Of a stretch of DNA of 64,000 nt, positions 42,680 to 54,112 are shown one piece after another. The notes beneath the pieces were generated by a model. That model worked only from the letters and a program-made list of their open reading frames with translations. It did no database searches and had not been told where the DNA came from. Each line of letters begins with the position of its first letter. Within the stretch, counting starts at the first letter, position 1. Made by a program: the position numbers and the translations under genes. Source of the DNA: Drosophila persimilis (Eukaryota; Arthropoda; Insecta; Diptera; Drosophilidae); the NCBI RefSeq assembly GCF_003286085.1, contig NW_020825522.1, positions 1 to 64,000 of the forward strand, given 5' to 3'.

Positions 42680-44763
42680 ATTAACTTTTTTTAACTTTTT
42701 ATGTTACTTTTGTGAACAATTTTTCCTGACACAGTTTTAATTGTAGTGTTATTATCTTCTTTTACTGTTTCTTTTTTAAATCTTGGAGACAATTTTGATA
42801 CTAACCGTGTGTTTATTTTTACGAATATTTCTTGACCTGGTGAGTTTAGTATTATCGTTTTTTTTTCTTGTTGTGATTTTTTAAATCCGAGTCCTGTTTG
42901 TTTTTAAGTTTGTCAATATTATTTTGTCGGCTTATTTCGTATTATTCAGGATTTGTTGTTACGTTTCTACCAAAGAATACTTCTAACGGTTTTCTGTTGG
43001 TTACTGAGTGTATCGAGAAATTGTACTGGTAAATGGCCTGATTCAGTAATTCTTGAAATGTGCTATAGATTCCTTTACTTTTTAAACACCGCATTATTTC
43101 TGAGAGGGTTGAATGGAATCTTTCTACCTATCTATTTACTGAGCTTTTGTAGGGTGGAGCTGTAAATATCTGAATTCCCAAATGGTCTTTCATCATAAAC
43201 GTTACGGAAGCTGAATTTAAGGATTTTTCATTGTCAATTACTACATTTTTTGGTACGCCGAAATAAAACAGAATATCATGCAGGGATGGTTTTATATCTT
43301 CGATGGATTTGGATTTGATGATTCTTCCTTGGGCTAATTTGGAAAATTTGTATATTGCTGTCAAAACTAAATTTCTTTCTGTGGAATAAATATCAATGTG
43401 AATAGTGTGACCTGGATATTGTGGTATTGGTGTTTCCACGATTTCGGGATTAGTGGGGTGTCTGTCGTATTTTACTTCCTTAAAAATCTGACACTGCTTT
43501 ACTATAGTGGAAATTTTCTGTTTCATTTTTGGAAAATATAATTTTTCGATGAGTTGTTTTTGATTTTCTACGGTATTCCTGTGGGCCCTGTTGTGAACTT
43601 TTAAGATCTCTTCTTCTTGTTGGCTTTCGTTACTTAGATCTTCTACTCTACTTTGTGTGAATCTAACTTTGTATTGGAAGAAATTTGATGGGTATATTTT
43701 TTGGATTTGTCCCATAATATGTTCGGTTGTTTGAATTCCATTAATAATGGAGGGGTTAAGGTATTTTTTTAATATTTGTAATAAATCAGCTTCGGTGAAT
43801 GTGTTTTGTGTAATTTCATGTCGATGAAATGTTGGAAATGGTATACTAAATTTGTAATTATTTTCGTTTCCTGGAATAATAAAGATTTGGTTTTTAAAAG
43901 CATTTATTGGTATTTCCATACTATGAATTAACGTTTCGGAGGAACTTTGGCTACTATGTTGTGTCGTGATGGAGTTTATCTCCTTGATTCTGGACAAAGA
44001 GTCAGCTACCACATTGGCTTTTCCTGGTTTTTAGATTAGCTGATAGTCGTACTCTTCCAAAAATGTTCTCCATCGTTTTATTCTCGCGATTCCATTCCAA
44101 TCGCTCATAGAATGGGTTAAGGGTTGATGGTCGGAGTAAATTTTTACCTTTGCTCCCCCATAGAGATAATTTCTCAAAGACTTCAATGACCATATTATTG
44201 CTAGCATTTCTTTTTCGTTTGCTGCATAATTTTCTTCGGCTTTCGAAAGGGTTCGGGAAATGAAGGATATTGGTTTGTCATTTTGAGCAAGAACTGCTCC
44301 TAATGCGAAATTTGAGGCATCTGTTGTGAATTGAAACTCTTTATTGAAATCTGGGTATTGTAAAATGACTTCTGTCGAAATGAGGGTGTTCTTAAGTTTT
44401 TTGAACGCTTCCATTGCCTCTGGGTTAAGGTGAATGATTTTTTTGCTCGAATTGTTTTTAGATACGCGACCATCTTCCCCTCTTAATAATGAGTTAAGTG
44501 GTTTGGCTAGTATTGCATAGTCCTTTATGAATCTTCTATCGTAACCGGACAATCCTAGGAAGGATCTGAGATCCTTTAATGTTTCCGGACAAGGATACTT
44601 GGAAATGGCTTCCACCTTTGCAGGATTGGTTTCTATGCCTCTATCGGAAATAATAAATCCTAAAAATTCTACTTTATTTTTAAAGAACTCGCATTTGGCG
44701 AGTTGGCATTTAATATTGGCTTGTTTAAGGGTATCAAATATGGTCGCGAGATTGATAGCATGT
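42680..44763 (-). pseudogene. Errantivirus-type pol (RT end, RNase H, integrase)
   Basis: 44760-44031: RT thumb and connection (CQLAKCEFFKNKVEFLGFII, LRSFLGLSGYDRRFI), RNase H (FTTDASNFALGAVLAQ, FISRTLSKAEENYAANEKEMLAIIW). 44012-43128: integrase zinc-binding region, TIHIDIYST core and the IDNEKSLNS segment. A stop near 43127 splits it from VERFHSTLSEIMR and the basic tail to about 42740. The catalytic RT palm lies beyond 44763, where element E is inserted. Its layout is that of 17.6/297/gypsy-group elements. Confidence 0.8.
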
Positions 44764-45131
44764 TGTGACGCCCAGCGCCAGGAAAACCAAGCGCCGGCGC
44801 CACAAACACCCAACCAACCTCAATAGAATCACCAAGACAAGCCAGGAAGATTAGAAAATAAGTATTAGTAGGATAAGTAGAACATAAGCGACAAATACAT
44901 GAAGACCTGCCACAGAATAAAAGAAATATAAATAAACAAACAATACAAACAAACAAACCACAGCTGAGCCCCACCAATGGGCCCGTAGCACAGCCAGCCA
45001 CGGGCACACCCCCAGCTGACCGGACCAAGTGTGGCGCCAACGGGCACACTATCAGCCGGCCCGTGCAAACGCGTTAGGGCCCCGCAGCACAACGCGCTAG
45101 GGACAGACCGTAAGATCAGCCGCGTTTTGGG

Positions 45132-45168
45132 AATAAAAGGAGCTCCGCCAGAGCGATCAGCATCAGTT
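45132..45168 (+). promoter_or_regulatory. Predicted LTR promoter of element E
   Basis: AATAAAAGG at 45132-45140 lies about 33 bases before TCAGTT at 45163, the arthropod initiator form. The same pair is conserved in the LTR fragment at 28576-29303. Confidence 0.45.
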
Positions 45169-45225
45169 CGGCTCCGGCCAGTGGAGAGGTAAGCATCAGC
45201 AGCAGCCACCAGCAGACCCAGCGAT

Positions 45226-46075
45226 CCTCCCATCCTCCTCGGAGTGCATTAAACCTCCGCCTCCCTTCTTCTCCTCGGAGCGCATTAAGCCTCCGCAACA
45301 TTAATTCTCCTCGGAGCGCATTAACCCTCCGCAACATTTCTTCTCCCCGGAGCGCATTAAACCTCCGCAACATTAATTCTCCTCGGAGCGCATTAACCCT
45401 CCGCAACATTTCTTCTCCCCGGAGCGCATTAACCCTCCGCAACATTAATTCTCCTCGGAGCGCATTAACCCTCCGCAACATTTCTTCTCCCCGGAGCGCA
45501 TGAACCCTCCGCAACATTAATTCTCCTCGGAGCGCATTAACCCTCCGCAACATTTCTTCTCCTCGGAGCGCATTCACCCTCCGCAACATTTAATTCTCCT
45601 CGGAGCGCATTCACCCTCCGCAACATTAATTCTCCTCGGAGCGCATTCACCCTCCGCAACATTTACTTCTCCTCGGAGCGCATTAACCCTCCGCAACATT
45701 AATTCTCCTCGGAGCGCATTCACCCTCCGCAACATTTACTTCTCCTCGGAGCGCATTAACCCTCCGCAACATTAATTCTCCTCGGAGCGCATTCACCCTC
45801 CGCAACATTTACTTCTCCTCGGAGCGCATTAACCCTCCGCAACATTAAGTCTCCTCGGAGCGCATTCACCCTCCGCAACATTTACTTCTCCTCGGAGCGC
45901 ATTAACCCTCCGCAACATTTAATTCGCCTCGGAGCGCATTCGCCCTCCGCAACATTACCCCCCCTCGGAGCGCATTAACCCTCCGCAACCTTTAATTCTT
46001 CTCGGAGCGCATTAACCCTCCTCCACAGAATCACTCCTCGGAGCGCAGTAACCCTCCGCAACACCCTTCCCCGCG
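45226..46075 (+). repeat. 35-bp minisatellite in the LTR transcribed region
   Basis: About 23 units of the type CTCGGAGCGCATTAACCCTC plus CGCAACATTAATTCTC. Neighbouring units alternate (TTTCTTCTCCCC with TTAATTCTCCTC at 45300-45540; TTTACTTCTCC/ATTAACC with TTAATTCTCC/ATTCACC at 45660-45900), giving a 70-bp higher-order period that changes type along the array. It lies between the predicted start site and the AATAAA signal. Confidence 0.85.
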
Positions 46076-46379
46076 AAGCACAGACGACCTCCGTCGATCC
46101 GGCCAGACGACTCCCCGGCCCCGCACGCAACCATCCGCCACGTGCGGCCCAACCGAAGGACGACCCCGAAGGACGAGCCCGCCGCAAAAAACACCCCCGC
46201 AACTACTAAACTTTGTACCATTAAGCACAATAAATCTAACTCTATCTCTTTTATTACCGATCCCAGCCTGCCTTATTCTTGAACCACGAGACTCTCTTTC
46301 AGCTACCACACCCAGAGATCAAACAAATTTCTGTGGAACCCGGCGCGACGAGCATACCCCGGCCGAAGCGTCGTCACAG

Positions 46380-46394
46380 TGGCGCCCGAGCAGG
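46380..46394 (+). promoter_or_regulatory. Primer binding site, tRNA-Lys type, element E
   Basis: TGGCGCCCGAGCAGG begins one base after the LTR. It has the form of a tRNA-Lys(UUU)-type primer site, different from the TGGCGCCCAACGTGGGGC of element F. Confidence 0.65.
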
Positions 46395-46430
46395 TTGTGG
46401 TAGCATAAGAAACATAATCTCAAAGTCAAG

Positions 46431-47543
46431 ATGGCAAAACAATGGATAAACCAAGCAACGAAACTGGAGTTGCAAAACTATTGCGAAGAATTCGGATTGG
46501 AGAAACTGGAGGGACTAGAAACCCAAAAGAAACAACTACTACAATTTTCAGAGAGAACAGACCTCCCAATACATATGCGAGAGAGGCTAGAACAACTAGC
46601 AAATACCCAAACACGAGGAAAAAGCCCGAGAACCAAGAGCCCAAGGCAACAGTCACCAAAAGGAGGACCACAAAAACCAACAATGGAAGAGAGCCAAGGG
46701 GAGACCAGGACAGGCAGGAAGAAATCCCTATTTCCAAAACAAATAAAGAAAGGATCGCCAGAAGCAGTAGCGATAATAGAAAAAATACGCAAGTGGGACC
46801 TGATCTTTACAGGAAAAGGAGGGCTACTAGAATTCCTGAGCAGGATGGAGGAATTAGCAGAAACCTACGGGGTAGAACCGGACCACCTCGTATTCGCAAT
46901 GCCGATAATCCTGGAAGAAAGCGCACTAGACTGGTGGCACACAAAACCAGCGCCAATCACATCATGGGAGGATGCAAAGGTCGGACTAAAAGAGAACTTC
47001 ATATCCCCCAGATACCAAGAGGAGCTGGCAAAACAAGTGGCAGAGCGAAAACAAGAGGAAACAGAACCAGTTCGAGACTATATCCAAGAAATAAGGAAGA
47101 TAATGAGGTTCGGAACCTACACAGAGCAGGAAAAACTGGAAATAATATACCAGAACTGCCGGCTGCCGCTTAAATTATACGTGAAGAGGAGAGAATTCCA
47201 AACGCTGTCAGAATTCATGATCATCACAGAGGAATTCGAAAAAATTGAGACAGATGCCGGACTCTCAAAAATTACAGGGCGCCAATGGAACTATCCACAA
47301 AACGACCAGCCAGCTTGGCAAAGGACCCAATATCGACAAAGGAAATGCCAAAGATGTGGCAACTATGGGCACGAGGCCCGAACATGCAACAGGGAACCCG
47401 TACTGTACTGCTGGACCTGCAACAAACAAGGAGTACGCACAATAGACTGCTGCAGAAAACAACCGGAAAACACACAGGGCGCAGGACCAACCCGCGAACC
47501 TCCTGTGGCCCAAAACCAGCGGAGCGGGACAACACACAACTAA
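46431..47543 (+). CDS. gag of element E
   Basis: 370 codons, intact. Order: N-terminal helical region (LQNYCEEFGLEKLEGLE), a basic Ser/Pro linker (residues ~65-105), the capsid-like core (LLEFLSRMEELAETYGV; ALDWWHTKP; VRDYIQEIRKIMRF) and two zinc knuckles (CQRCGNYGHEARTC near residue 305; CWTCNKQGVRTIDCC near 325). It resembles the gag of element F in order and spacing, so E and F are related lineages. The pol frame is -1 relative to gag and overlaps its end (from about 47465); GGAAAAC at about 47465 is an imperfect slip site. LOA copy 2 inserted 10 bases after the stop. Confidence 0.85.
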   Translation: MAKQWINQATKLELQNYCEEFGLEKLEGLETQKKQLLQFSERTDLPIHMRERLEQLANTQTRGKSPRTKSPRQQSPKGGPQKPTMEESQGETRTGRKKSLFPKQIKKGSPEAVAIIEKIRKWDLIFTGKGGLLEFLSRMEELAETYGVEPDHLVFAMPIILEESALDWWHTKPAPITSWEDAKVGLKENFISPRYQEELAKQVAERKQEETEPVRDYIQEIRKIMRFGTYTEQEKLEIIYQNCRLPLKLYVKRREFQTLSEFMIITEEFEKIETDAGLSKITGRQWNYPQNDQPAWQRTQYRQRKCQRCGNYGHEARTCNREPVLYCWTCNKQGVRTIDCCRKQPENTQGAGPTREPPVAQNQRSGTTHN

Positions 47544-47553
47544 TATTCAACAA
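47540..47553. repeat. Left 14-bp target duplication of LOA copy 2
   Basis: CTAATATTCAACAA recurs at 52766-52779 after the CCTAA tail. The first base is ambiguous because the LINE tail itself ends in CTAA-like repeats. Confidence 0.85.
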
Positions 47554-47642
47554 CTCTGGATACCTGCCGACCTCCAGTTTTAATAAGGCTTCCCGGGGCA
47601 CGCGGGCTATGCCTCGGGCGACTAACCCCTTCCCGCCTACTC

Positions 47643-49067
47643 GTGGGACCAAATATGCCAAATTTAAACATAAACACAAAAAACACCGCAAAGGAGCACG
47701 GCACTCCTCCTAAAGTGCCGGAGGGAAAAGACCATCCCTCTACAAACGCATCTGGGAAACCAGTGCCCAAAAAGACGGGGAAGGAGACTAAGTCGGTCCA
47801 CCGTCTCGAGGCAGCAGGCGCTGTGAGGAGAGGACCGAAAAGCCAATCGGGCCAATCCACGTCGGGGGGCCCCAAGGGCGACCCGGTTACCGGGGGGGCG
47901 ACCATGCAGAGCGATATCGCGGCTGGCGGACCCCTTGGGACCGGGAACCCCTTGACAACCCCGGCAGGCGGCGCCTCTGCCTCGAAAGATAGGCCCAAGT
48001 TTCAGGACAAAAGACGTGCGGCCTTCATCCTGGGCAACGACGACCCGGTGTTCCTGGCGTCTGCCCAGGGAATCGAATCGCGGCGATGGGCCAAGACAGT
48101 CCTGCCCGACTACCAGCCAGCCAAAGCTGGCAAGGCCACAGCCAAGGCCCCAAGCAAGCGGCAACGCTCGGCGGAGGACACCGCCACACAAGTCCAACAG
48201 GCCAAGAGGACAAAGACATTGAGCAACCGCTCGTTTGCCGAGGTGGCGAGGGGAAAAACCCTGATTGGAGTCCTAGACAGGGGCTCTAAAGACGGGCAGA
48301 TCCCTAGGGACAAGTGGCACCTCGTGGAAAACGAGCTCCAAGACCGTTTCCTCCAGGAGTTGGAGGAGAATGGAGGACCACCGCCCAAGTGTGAGGACGC
48401 CGAGTGGCACCAAGGCAGGGTGAAAGCCATCGCCTGCCAAGATGCTCGCTCGGCGGCCCTCTACGCGAAGGCGGTAGCGTCGCTCAAGGAGGTCTACCCA
48501 GGAGCCCAGCTGGAGGTCGTGAAGTGGGAGGACATCCCCAGCAAGCCGAGGGCCAGAGCGTGGGTCTCGGCGAAGCCTGCAGAGCCGGATAAGATTCTCC
48601 GGATTCTGCAGGTCTGCAACCCCCACCTTCCCACAGCCGATTGGAAGGTGGCCAAAGTAGAGGAGAGCAACGGGCAGAGGCGCCAAATTATCCTCGTCCT
48701 GAACGAGGAGTCGGTCAGACTTCTCCACGACACGGAGGGCGCTGTGGACTACGGCTACAAGAAAGTAGTCGTAGTACCGTACAAGTCCGACTCCAAAGGC
48801 ATGCAGCCGACGGTCGAGACAGACCTGGAGCCCCCGGAGATCCCTAGTATGGAGATCAAGCCTGCGGTGTCAGACGTGGCATCAGTGGTGTCGGATGACA
48901 TCTTAGATGGTTACGTCTCAGACGTGAGCGATCTCACTAGGGATCTCAAACACATCGGGGTCGCGGAGGAGTTGGACTCTTCGGAGAGCGACCACGACAG
49001 GACAATGGTGGAGGTGGACCTCAGGAATGTCACTGATACTCCTGCAGATAAACCTCCACCATTGTAA
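47643..49067 (+). CDS. LOA copy 2 ORF1
   Basis: 474 codons, intact. N-terminal basic, disordered part with lysine-rich segments, then a DUF4780-like region from about residue 215 (VLDRGSKDGQIPRDKWHLVE, PPPKCEDAEWHQGRVKAIAC, RARAWVSAKPAEPDKIL, ADWKVAKVEESNGQRRQ). The end is acidic (DSSESDHDRT). No CCHC knuckle is visible. ATG at 47656 (MPNLN) is an alternative start. It overlaps ORF2 by 41 bases, which suggests coupled or frameshift translation. Confidence 0.75.
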   Translation: MGPNMPNLNINTKNTAKEHGTPPKVPEGKDHPSTNASGKPVPKKTGKETKSVHRLEAAGAVRRGPKSQSGQSTSGGPKGDPVTGGATMQSDIAAGGPLGTGNPLTTPAGGASASKDRPKFQDKRRAAFILGNDDPVFLASAQGIESRRWAKTVLPDYQPAKAGKATAKAPSKRQRSAEDTATQVQQAKRTKTLSNRSFAEVARGKTLIGVLDRGSKDGQIPRDKWHLVENELQDRFLQELEENGGPPPKCEDAEWHQGRVKAIACQDARSAALYAKAVASLKEVYPGAQLEVVKWEDIPSKPRARAWVSAKPAEPDKILRILQVCNPHLPTADWKVAKVEESNGQRRQIILVLNEESVRLLHDTEGAVDYGYKKVVVVPYKSDSKGMQPTVETDLEPPEIPSMEIKPAVSDVASVVSDDILDGYVSDVSDLTRDLKHIGVAEELDSSESDHDRTMVEVDLRNVTDTPADKPPPL

Positions 49068-52000
49068 GGCAGCATGCGCTGCTCTCCTGCTCCACCTAGC
49101 CAAGGGTGGAGCCGACATAGTCCTCATTCAGGAGCCCTGGATCCTCGGAAACAGGGTCTCCGGTCTGAGGACTCCTGACTATAAGCTATACGTAGCTGAC
49201 TCCGCAGGTAAAACTCGCACCTGCATCCTTGCAAAAAGAGATTTGCACTTATTTTTGCTCCCAAATTTCAGTAATGAAGACCAAACAGCAGTGAGCCTCG
49301 AAGGCCAGGGGTGCTCACTGAGAATCTGCTCCACGTACATGGGTCACGACCAACTAGACCCACCTCCACAGGCGCTCAGGGCGCTAATAACAGACTGCGA
49401 GGCCAAGGACACCGGCCTAATCGTAGGGTGCGACGCCAACGCACACCACTGCCAGTGGGGAAGCACTGACACCAACGAAAGGGGTGAGTACCTTTTCAAC
49501 TATTTACTGACCACTCAGATGGTCCTTTTAAATAGGGGGAGTGATCCCACCTTCATTATTAAAAACCGCAAGGAGGTCCTGGACCTCACACTTGCCTCTC
49601 ATGAGCTACACGGGAACATCGTATCCTGGAGGGTCCTGGAAGAGCACTCCTTCTCGGACCACAGGTACGTGGAAACCGTATTCTCTTTTTCACTACCGAG
49701 ACCAGCTCAATTTCGGAACCTTAGGCGGACAAACTGGGCTCGGTACTCAGACCATCTCTGTCGTGTTCTCCCTGAGACTCCACCTGAGGAGGAGATCTCC
49801 AGGGAAGCCACGACTCATCTTGTTAAACTATTTACCGACGCCTGCAATGAGGCGCTCGATAAATCCTGCCCCTCTAGCAAGAGCAGAGGCCGGAAGAAAC
49901 CTGAATGGTGGAATCCGAAACTGAGGGAACTCCGGAAAGCCTCCCGAAGACTCTTCAATAAAGCTAAGGCCGAAAACGCTGAGCAGAACTGGGCCGATTA
50001 CAAGGCCAGTCTGTCAGTTTACAATAAAGAACTGAGGAAAGCCAAACGCGCCTCATGGCGTAAGTTCTGTAGCGACATTGAGAATAACTCGGAAGCCTCG
50101 CGCTTGCGCAAAGTTCTCTCGAAGACTACACCCACTCTGGGCTACCTGAAGAACGCCGACCAATCATGGACAACGTCCAGTAATGAGTCGCTAAATCTTC
50201 TCCTTAACACCCACTTTCCCGGCTGCGATGAAAACAGACCACACTACATCGCGGCTCCCTCCGTTGCCTCAAGTGGTATCATGAACCTGCTAAGCCAGGA
50301 GAACATTTCCTGGGCAATAAAAAGCTTCAAACCATACAAATCCGCGGGACCAGATGGCATCATCCCTGCCCAACTGATTCACGCTGGACAAAAAGGCACT
50401 AATTGGCTCAAAAGGATATATGAGGGAATCTTCTCCCATGGATATATCCCGGAAACCTGGCTTCATACCAAAGTCGTCTTCATCCCCAAGGCAGGCAAGC
50501 CCTCGCACACTGCCCCCAAAGATTTCAGACCCATAAGTCTATCGTCCTTCCTTCTGAAGACGATGGAACGGCTTTTGGGGATGCATCTCACGGTAAATAT
50601 TCCGCCTAGTCTATTCTCAGACTCCCAGCATGCCTATCGGAAAGGAAGATCCACCGAAACGGCCCTACACACGATCACATCGATCATAGAAGCGTCCCTC
50701 AACTGTAAGGAATACACCCTGGTAGCCTTCCTGGACATAGAAGGCGCCTTTAATAACATCCTACCGACCGCCATCACGGGTGCACTGACGGAACTGGGGG
50801 TTGACTCCCGGACGGTGAGCCTGATCGATCAGATGCTACAATGCAGGACGGTTGAGGCATCACTGGGGACGTCAACGTCCACCAGATTTGTCAGTAGAGG
50901 CACCCCGCAGGGCGGAGTCCTCTCGCCCCTCCTATGGAACGTGGCAGTGAACGAACTGCTGCGGGAGATAGAGGGGGGTGGCTGCCGCGTGGTGGCGTAT
51001 GCGGATGATGTTGCTACAGCATTCTCGGGTAAATTCCCGCAGACGCTGGGTGAGTGCCTGACAAGCACTCTCATGAAGATGTCAAAATGGGCAGACAAAT
51101 GCGGGTTAGGCGTCAACCCGTCTAAAACTGAACTGGTGCTCTTCACTAGGAAGTACAAAGTCCCGGCACTGATTCCCCCAAGACTATGTGGGGAAGCGCT
51201 AATCTTCAGCAACAACGCCAAGTATCTTGGTCTAATCCTCGATAGAAAGCTCGATTGGAAATTGAGCATAGAGGATAGAGTAAAGAAGGCCACAGTAGCC
51301 CTCTATACTTGCAGGAAAGCCATCGGACTGAGATGGGGAATGACCCCCTATATAGTTCGGTGGCTTTACACCACCATCATACGACCGATCATGCTCTATG
51401 GAGCGGTAGTATGGTGGCCAGCCTTAGACAAAAGGACATGCCTCAACAAACTCAGCAGAGTTCAACGCATGGCAGAGCTATGCATAACTGGCGGGCTACG
51501 CACTACTCCAGGGGAAGCCCTGGATACTGTGCTGGACCTCCTCCCCATAGATCTCATGGGAAAGAAAGTGGCAACACTTTCCGCACTCAGAATGAGAGAA
51601 GCCAGACTGTGGAAAGCGTCCGCGGTCGGGCACTCGGGAATCCTGACGAGACACCCGCAATTACCAGAGAGGACAGATTATTGTGTCCCTAGTGATCACC
51701 TCTCGACGCCTTTCCAGGTATCAATCCCACTTAGGGAGGACTGGGAGATGGGCGAACCAGGACCCGCAAATGCGGTTCACTTCTACACTGATGGCTCAAA
51801 GTAAGACGGCCGCGTGGGAGGCGGAGTCTACTGCAGCGAGCTGAACATCAGTCATTGCTTCAGGCTCCCGGACCACTGCAGTGTGTTCCAAGCGGAGGTT
51901 GTAGCCATCAAGGAGGCCATTTCCATCGTCTCCAAACTATCTCTAGACACGCACTTAGTGTGCGTTTTCTCGGACAGCCAAGCAGCTATTAAAGCTCTAG

Positions 52001-52620
52001 GCTCAATATCGTCGAACTCAGCGACTGTAAATGACTGCCGCAGGTCTCTGCACGAGATCGCAGATCAGTTAGACCTCTTTCTTATATGGGTCCCAGGCCA
52101 TAGGGACATCGAGGGGAACGACGCCGCCGACGAGCTAGCAAGGCAGGGTACTACAATTCCTCTCCTTATGGAGAGGGAGCAGGTAGCGATGCCTCTGGCT
52201 ACGTGCAGGCTCCTCACGCACGAATTGTTTGAGCAAAATGCCAATAGGAGATGGCAGCAAACAGCTTCCTGTAAAATCTCAAGATTGATATGGCCATATC
52301 GATCGAAGAAGCGCTCAGCCGAGCTGTATAGGCTCAGCAGAGCACAGTGCTCTGCAGTTACTCGAGCCATTACGGGACACTGGCAGATTGGCACTCATGC
52401 CTCTAGACTGTCAATCCCTCATAACGACTTCTGCAGGAGTTGTCGCGACGAGGAAGAAGAGGAATCGGTTCCCCACTTCTTCTGCCACTGCCCAGCCCTT
52501 GGAAATCGTCGTCTTCGTTTTCTCGGGGCTGCTTTCCTAACAGACATTTCGGACCTGTCCGAAATCAAACCGGGGACCTTGTCCAGATTCATCCAAGCCT
52601 CCGGATGGGACTGCCCTTAA
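49027..52620 (+). pseudogene. LOA copy 2 ORF2 with one premature stop
   Basis: About 1198 codons. Endonuclease 1-230 (LILLQINLHHCKAAC, LIQEPWIL, LIVGCDANAHHCQWGS, EHSFSDHRYV), RT about 430-720 (SAGPDGIIPAQL, FRPISLSSFLLK, VAFLDIEGAFNN, TPQGGVLSPLLWN, VAYADDVATAF), RNase H about 915-1050 (FYTDGSK, VFQAEVVAIKEA, VCVFSDSQAAIKAL, WVPGHRDIEGNDAADEL) and a terminal Cys/His segment. TAA at 51802-51804 interrupts it at the RNase H start, right after DGSK. All catalytic motifs are present. Confidence 0.85.
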
Positions 52621-52779
52621 TTTGCAACAGCCTGTTTCTCCACGGTTTCTAGGCACTGGGAAGGGGCACACGCCCATGCGGCACCACAACGGACCTTCTA
52701 TAGGTCCAAGTGAGCTTGGGAGGGTTTCATCACTCTCCCAGGCTACCGCCTGAACCTAACCTAACCTAATATTCAACAA

Positions 52780-53225
52780 GAACCAGCTTTTAGGACGGGC
52801 CAGGATCGGATCACAACTGATGGATGTAATCATCGATACAGGGGCAACAAGATGCATGATAAACGAAAAGACGGCCGAAAAACTAAAAGAGGAAGGTATC
52901 GAAGGAGTGGAAAACAGATTAATCCGGCTAGCGGATGGAAGCACTCGGAGAACAACACGGAGAATCCAACTAACGGTAGAACTAGGGGGAAAAGAGACCA
53001 ACCAATCATTCCTAATCATGACAGGGGTCCCAGATACCCCCATACTAGGAATGGAATTTTTAAAGGATGCAGGCACATCAATAACGTGTGGAGAAGCCAC
53101 GGTAAACTTCAACGGGGAACCAAACCCAAACAGAAAGGAGGAAAACGCAAGAAACTCAGTAACAGAACCGACGGACGAAGAAATCGAAAAATGGATTAAA
53201 ACGGAGGTACAAAAATCCAACACGC
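52780..53225 (+). CDS. Protease region of element E pol (split by F)
   Basis: Open from the LOA target duplication to the F insertion. DVIIDTGATRCMI (residues ~15-27 of the fragment) is the aspartic protease active site and TPILGMEFLKDAG the second conserved segment. The frame continues after F at 62916, so the insertion is the only break in this part. Confidence 0.85.
53222..53225. repeat. Target site duplication ACGC (left) of element F
   Basis: ACGC lies before TGTAACG at 53226 and again at 62912-62915 after CCTCACA. Joining the flanks restores the element E pol frame. Confidence 0.9.
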
Positions 53226-54095
53226 TGTAACGAACCTGCTTTTTGGGCCCGCTTGAGTTTGCTGGGCTTGCTCAGCGGTCGGCAGATTCGCAGCAACGTA
53301 TTTTTATTGTTGCCCCCAACGACAAATGATAAGACTTTCCTTTTTTTTGTATTTGAATTTCGCTTTATTCGCAATTCTATTAGGACTTAGGGCTAGGTGT
53401 TACAGTTTCTCTTAACTACCGATCTCCACCACGCGGGGGCTCTCGTCGGGTGTGGCAGCGTCGAGGCTATTGATTGGGGCAAGTTGACCTCCGCTATTGC
53501 TTTGGTCCGCCACTCGAATCCGCACTCCACGTCTCGCACTCCCCTCCTAGCTTCCACCGGCGTACGGGGATCTTCACTTAATTTAGACTTACTCTGGGGG
53601 GGCAGGCGGGGCCTGTCTGCCTGCTGCTACACTTCACTACACTTCTTTGTTTCGTACCGAGTATCACTCTTGCGTTTCGACCGGGTCTCAACGTGCGCGC
53701 GCGCTTACTTATCTGCGTGAAAAGAGCCCCGCTTTGACGCCGCCGCCTCCTTTTATAGCCCCTTGCCAGGCCCCGGCTCGGCGTCGGTAGTTTTCCATCG
53801 CCGTCTCCTGGTTTCCACGGCCTTCGTAACGGGGCCTGGCCGGCGGCGTGATCCCGTGCCCTTATTTGGTCATGCGCCAAATTACTGCTGGCCCGATCCC
53901 GCCGTTTCCTTTGCCTCTCTTGTGTCTCTCTCTCCGAGAGCAGGGCACTTCCCCTCTCGAGGCCCTTGGCCTCTTCGCCGCGTCCGGATAACCGGGGGCA
54001 TCTGGCCTGACCTTCGCCTTATCCGGCCGGCCGTCAGCTTTTATCCGACTGTGCCTTTGGTCGCACTCGGCCTGTGGGAACCCTGGTTCCTCACA
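53226..54095 (-). repeat. 3' LTR of element F
   Basis: 870 bp. In coding orientation it starts TGTGAGGAACC and ends TTCGTTACA. The same frames are open in both LTRs with identical translations, which implies few or no substitutions between them. TATAAAA at 53751-53757 (minus). Confidence 0.9.
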
Positions 54096-54112
54096 CCCCC
54101 CTCTTTCTTCCC
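54096..54112 (-). promoter_or_regulatory. Polypurine tract of element F
   Basis: GGGAAGAAAGAGGGGGG on the minus strand, directly before the 3' LTR. It would prime plus-strand DNA synthesis. Confidence 0.8.

Larger units (their letters stand above)
44764..46378 (+). repeat. 5' LTR of element E (1615 bp)
   Basis: Bounded by inverted tips TGTGACG and CGTCACA. Contains a TATA-like AATAAAAGG (45132), an initiator-like TCAGTT (45163), a splice-donor-like GAGAG/GTAAGC at 45189, a long minisatellite, and AATAAA at 46229. Long LTRs carrying a minisatellite are unusual in Drosophila Gypsy elements. Confidence 0.85.
47554..52765 (+). mobile_element. LOA-clade LINE, copy 2 (5'-truncated, nearly intact ORFs)
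   Basis: 5.2 kb, inserted in element E with a 14-bp target duplication and ending in CCTAACCTAACCTAA. It starts about 390 bp inside the 5' leader seen in copy 1, so it is 5'-truncated but both ORFs are complete in extent. ORF2 is interrupted by a single stop. Confidence 0.9.

Noticed and set aside
45116..45589. Minus-strand frame of repeated LRRVNALRGE units
   Set aside because: Arises from the LTR minisatellite; the unit length happens to keep the frame in places. No start context or homologous frame in the fragment at 28576 supports it.
45226..46075. CRISPR-like array
   Set aside because: Units are contiguous without unique spacers, and the region is the LTR of a eukaryotic retrotransposon.
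53226..54095. Basic and proline-rich frames within the F LTRs
   Set aside because: Present in both LTRs because the LTRs match; no family features, and LTRs are normally non-coding.
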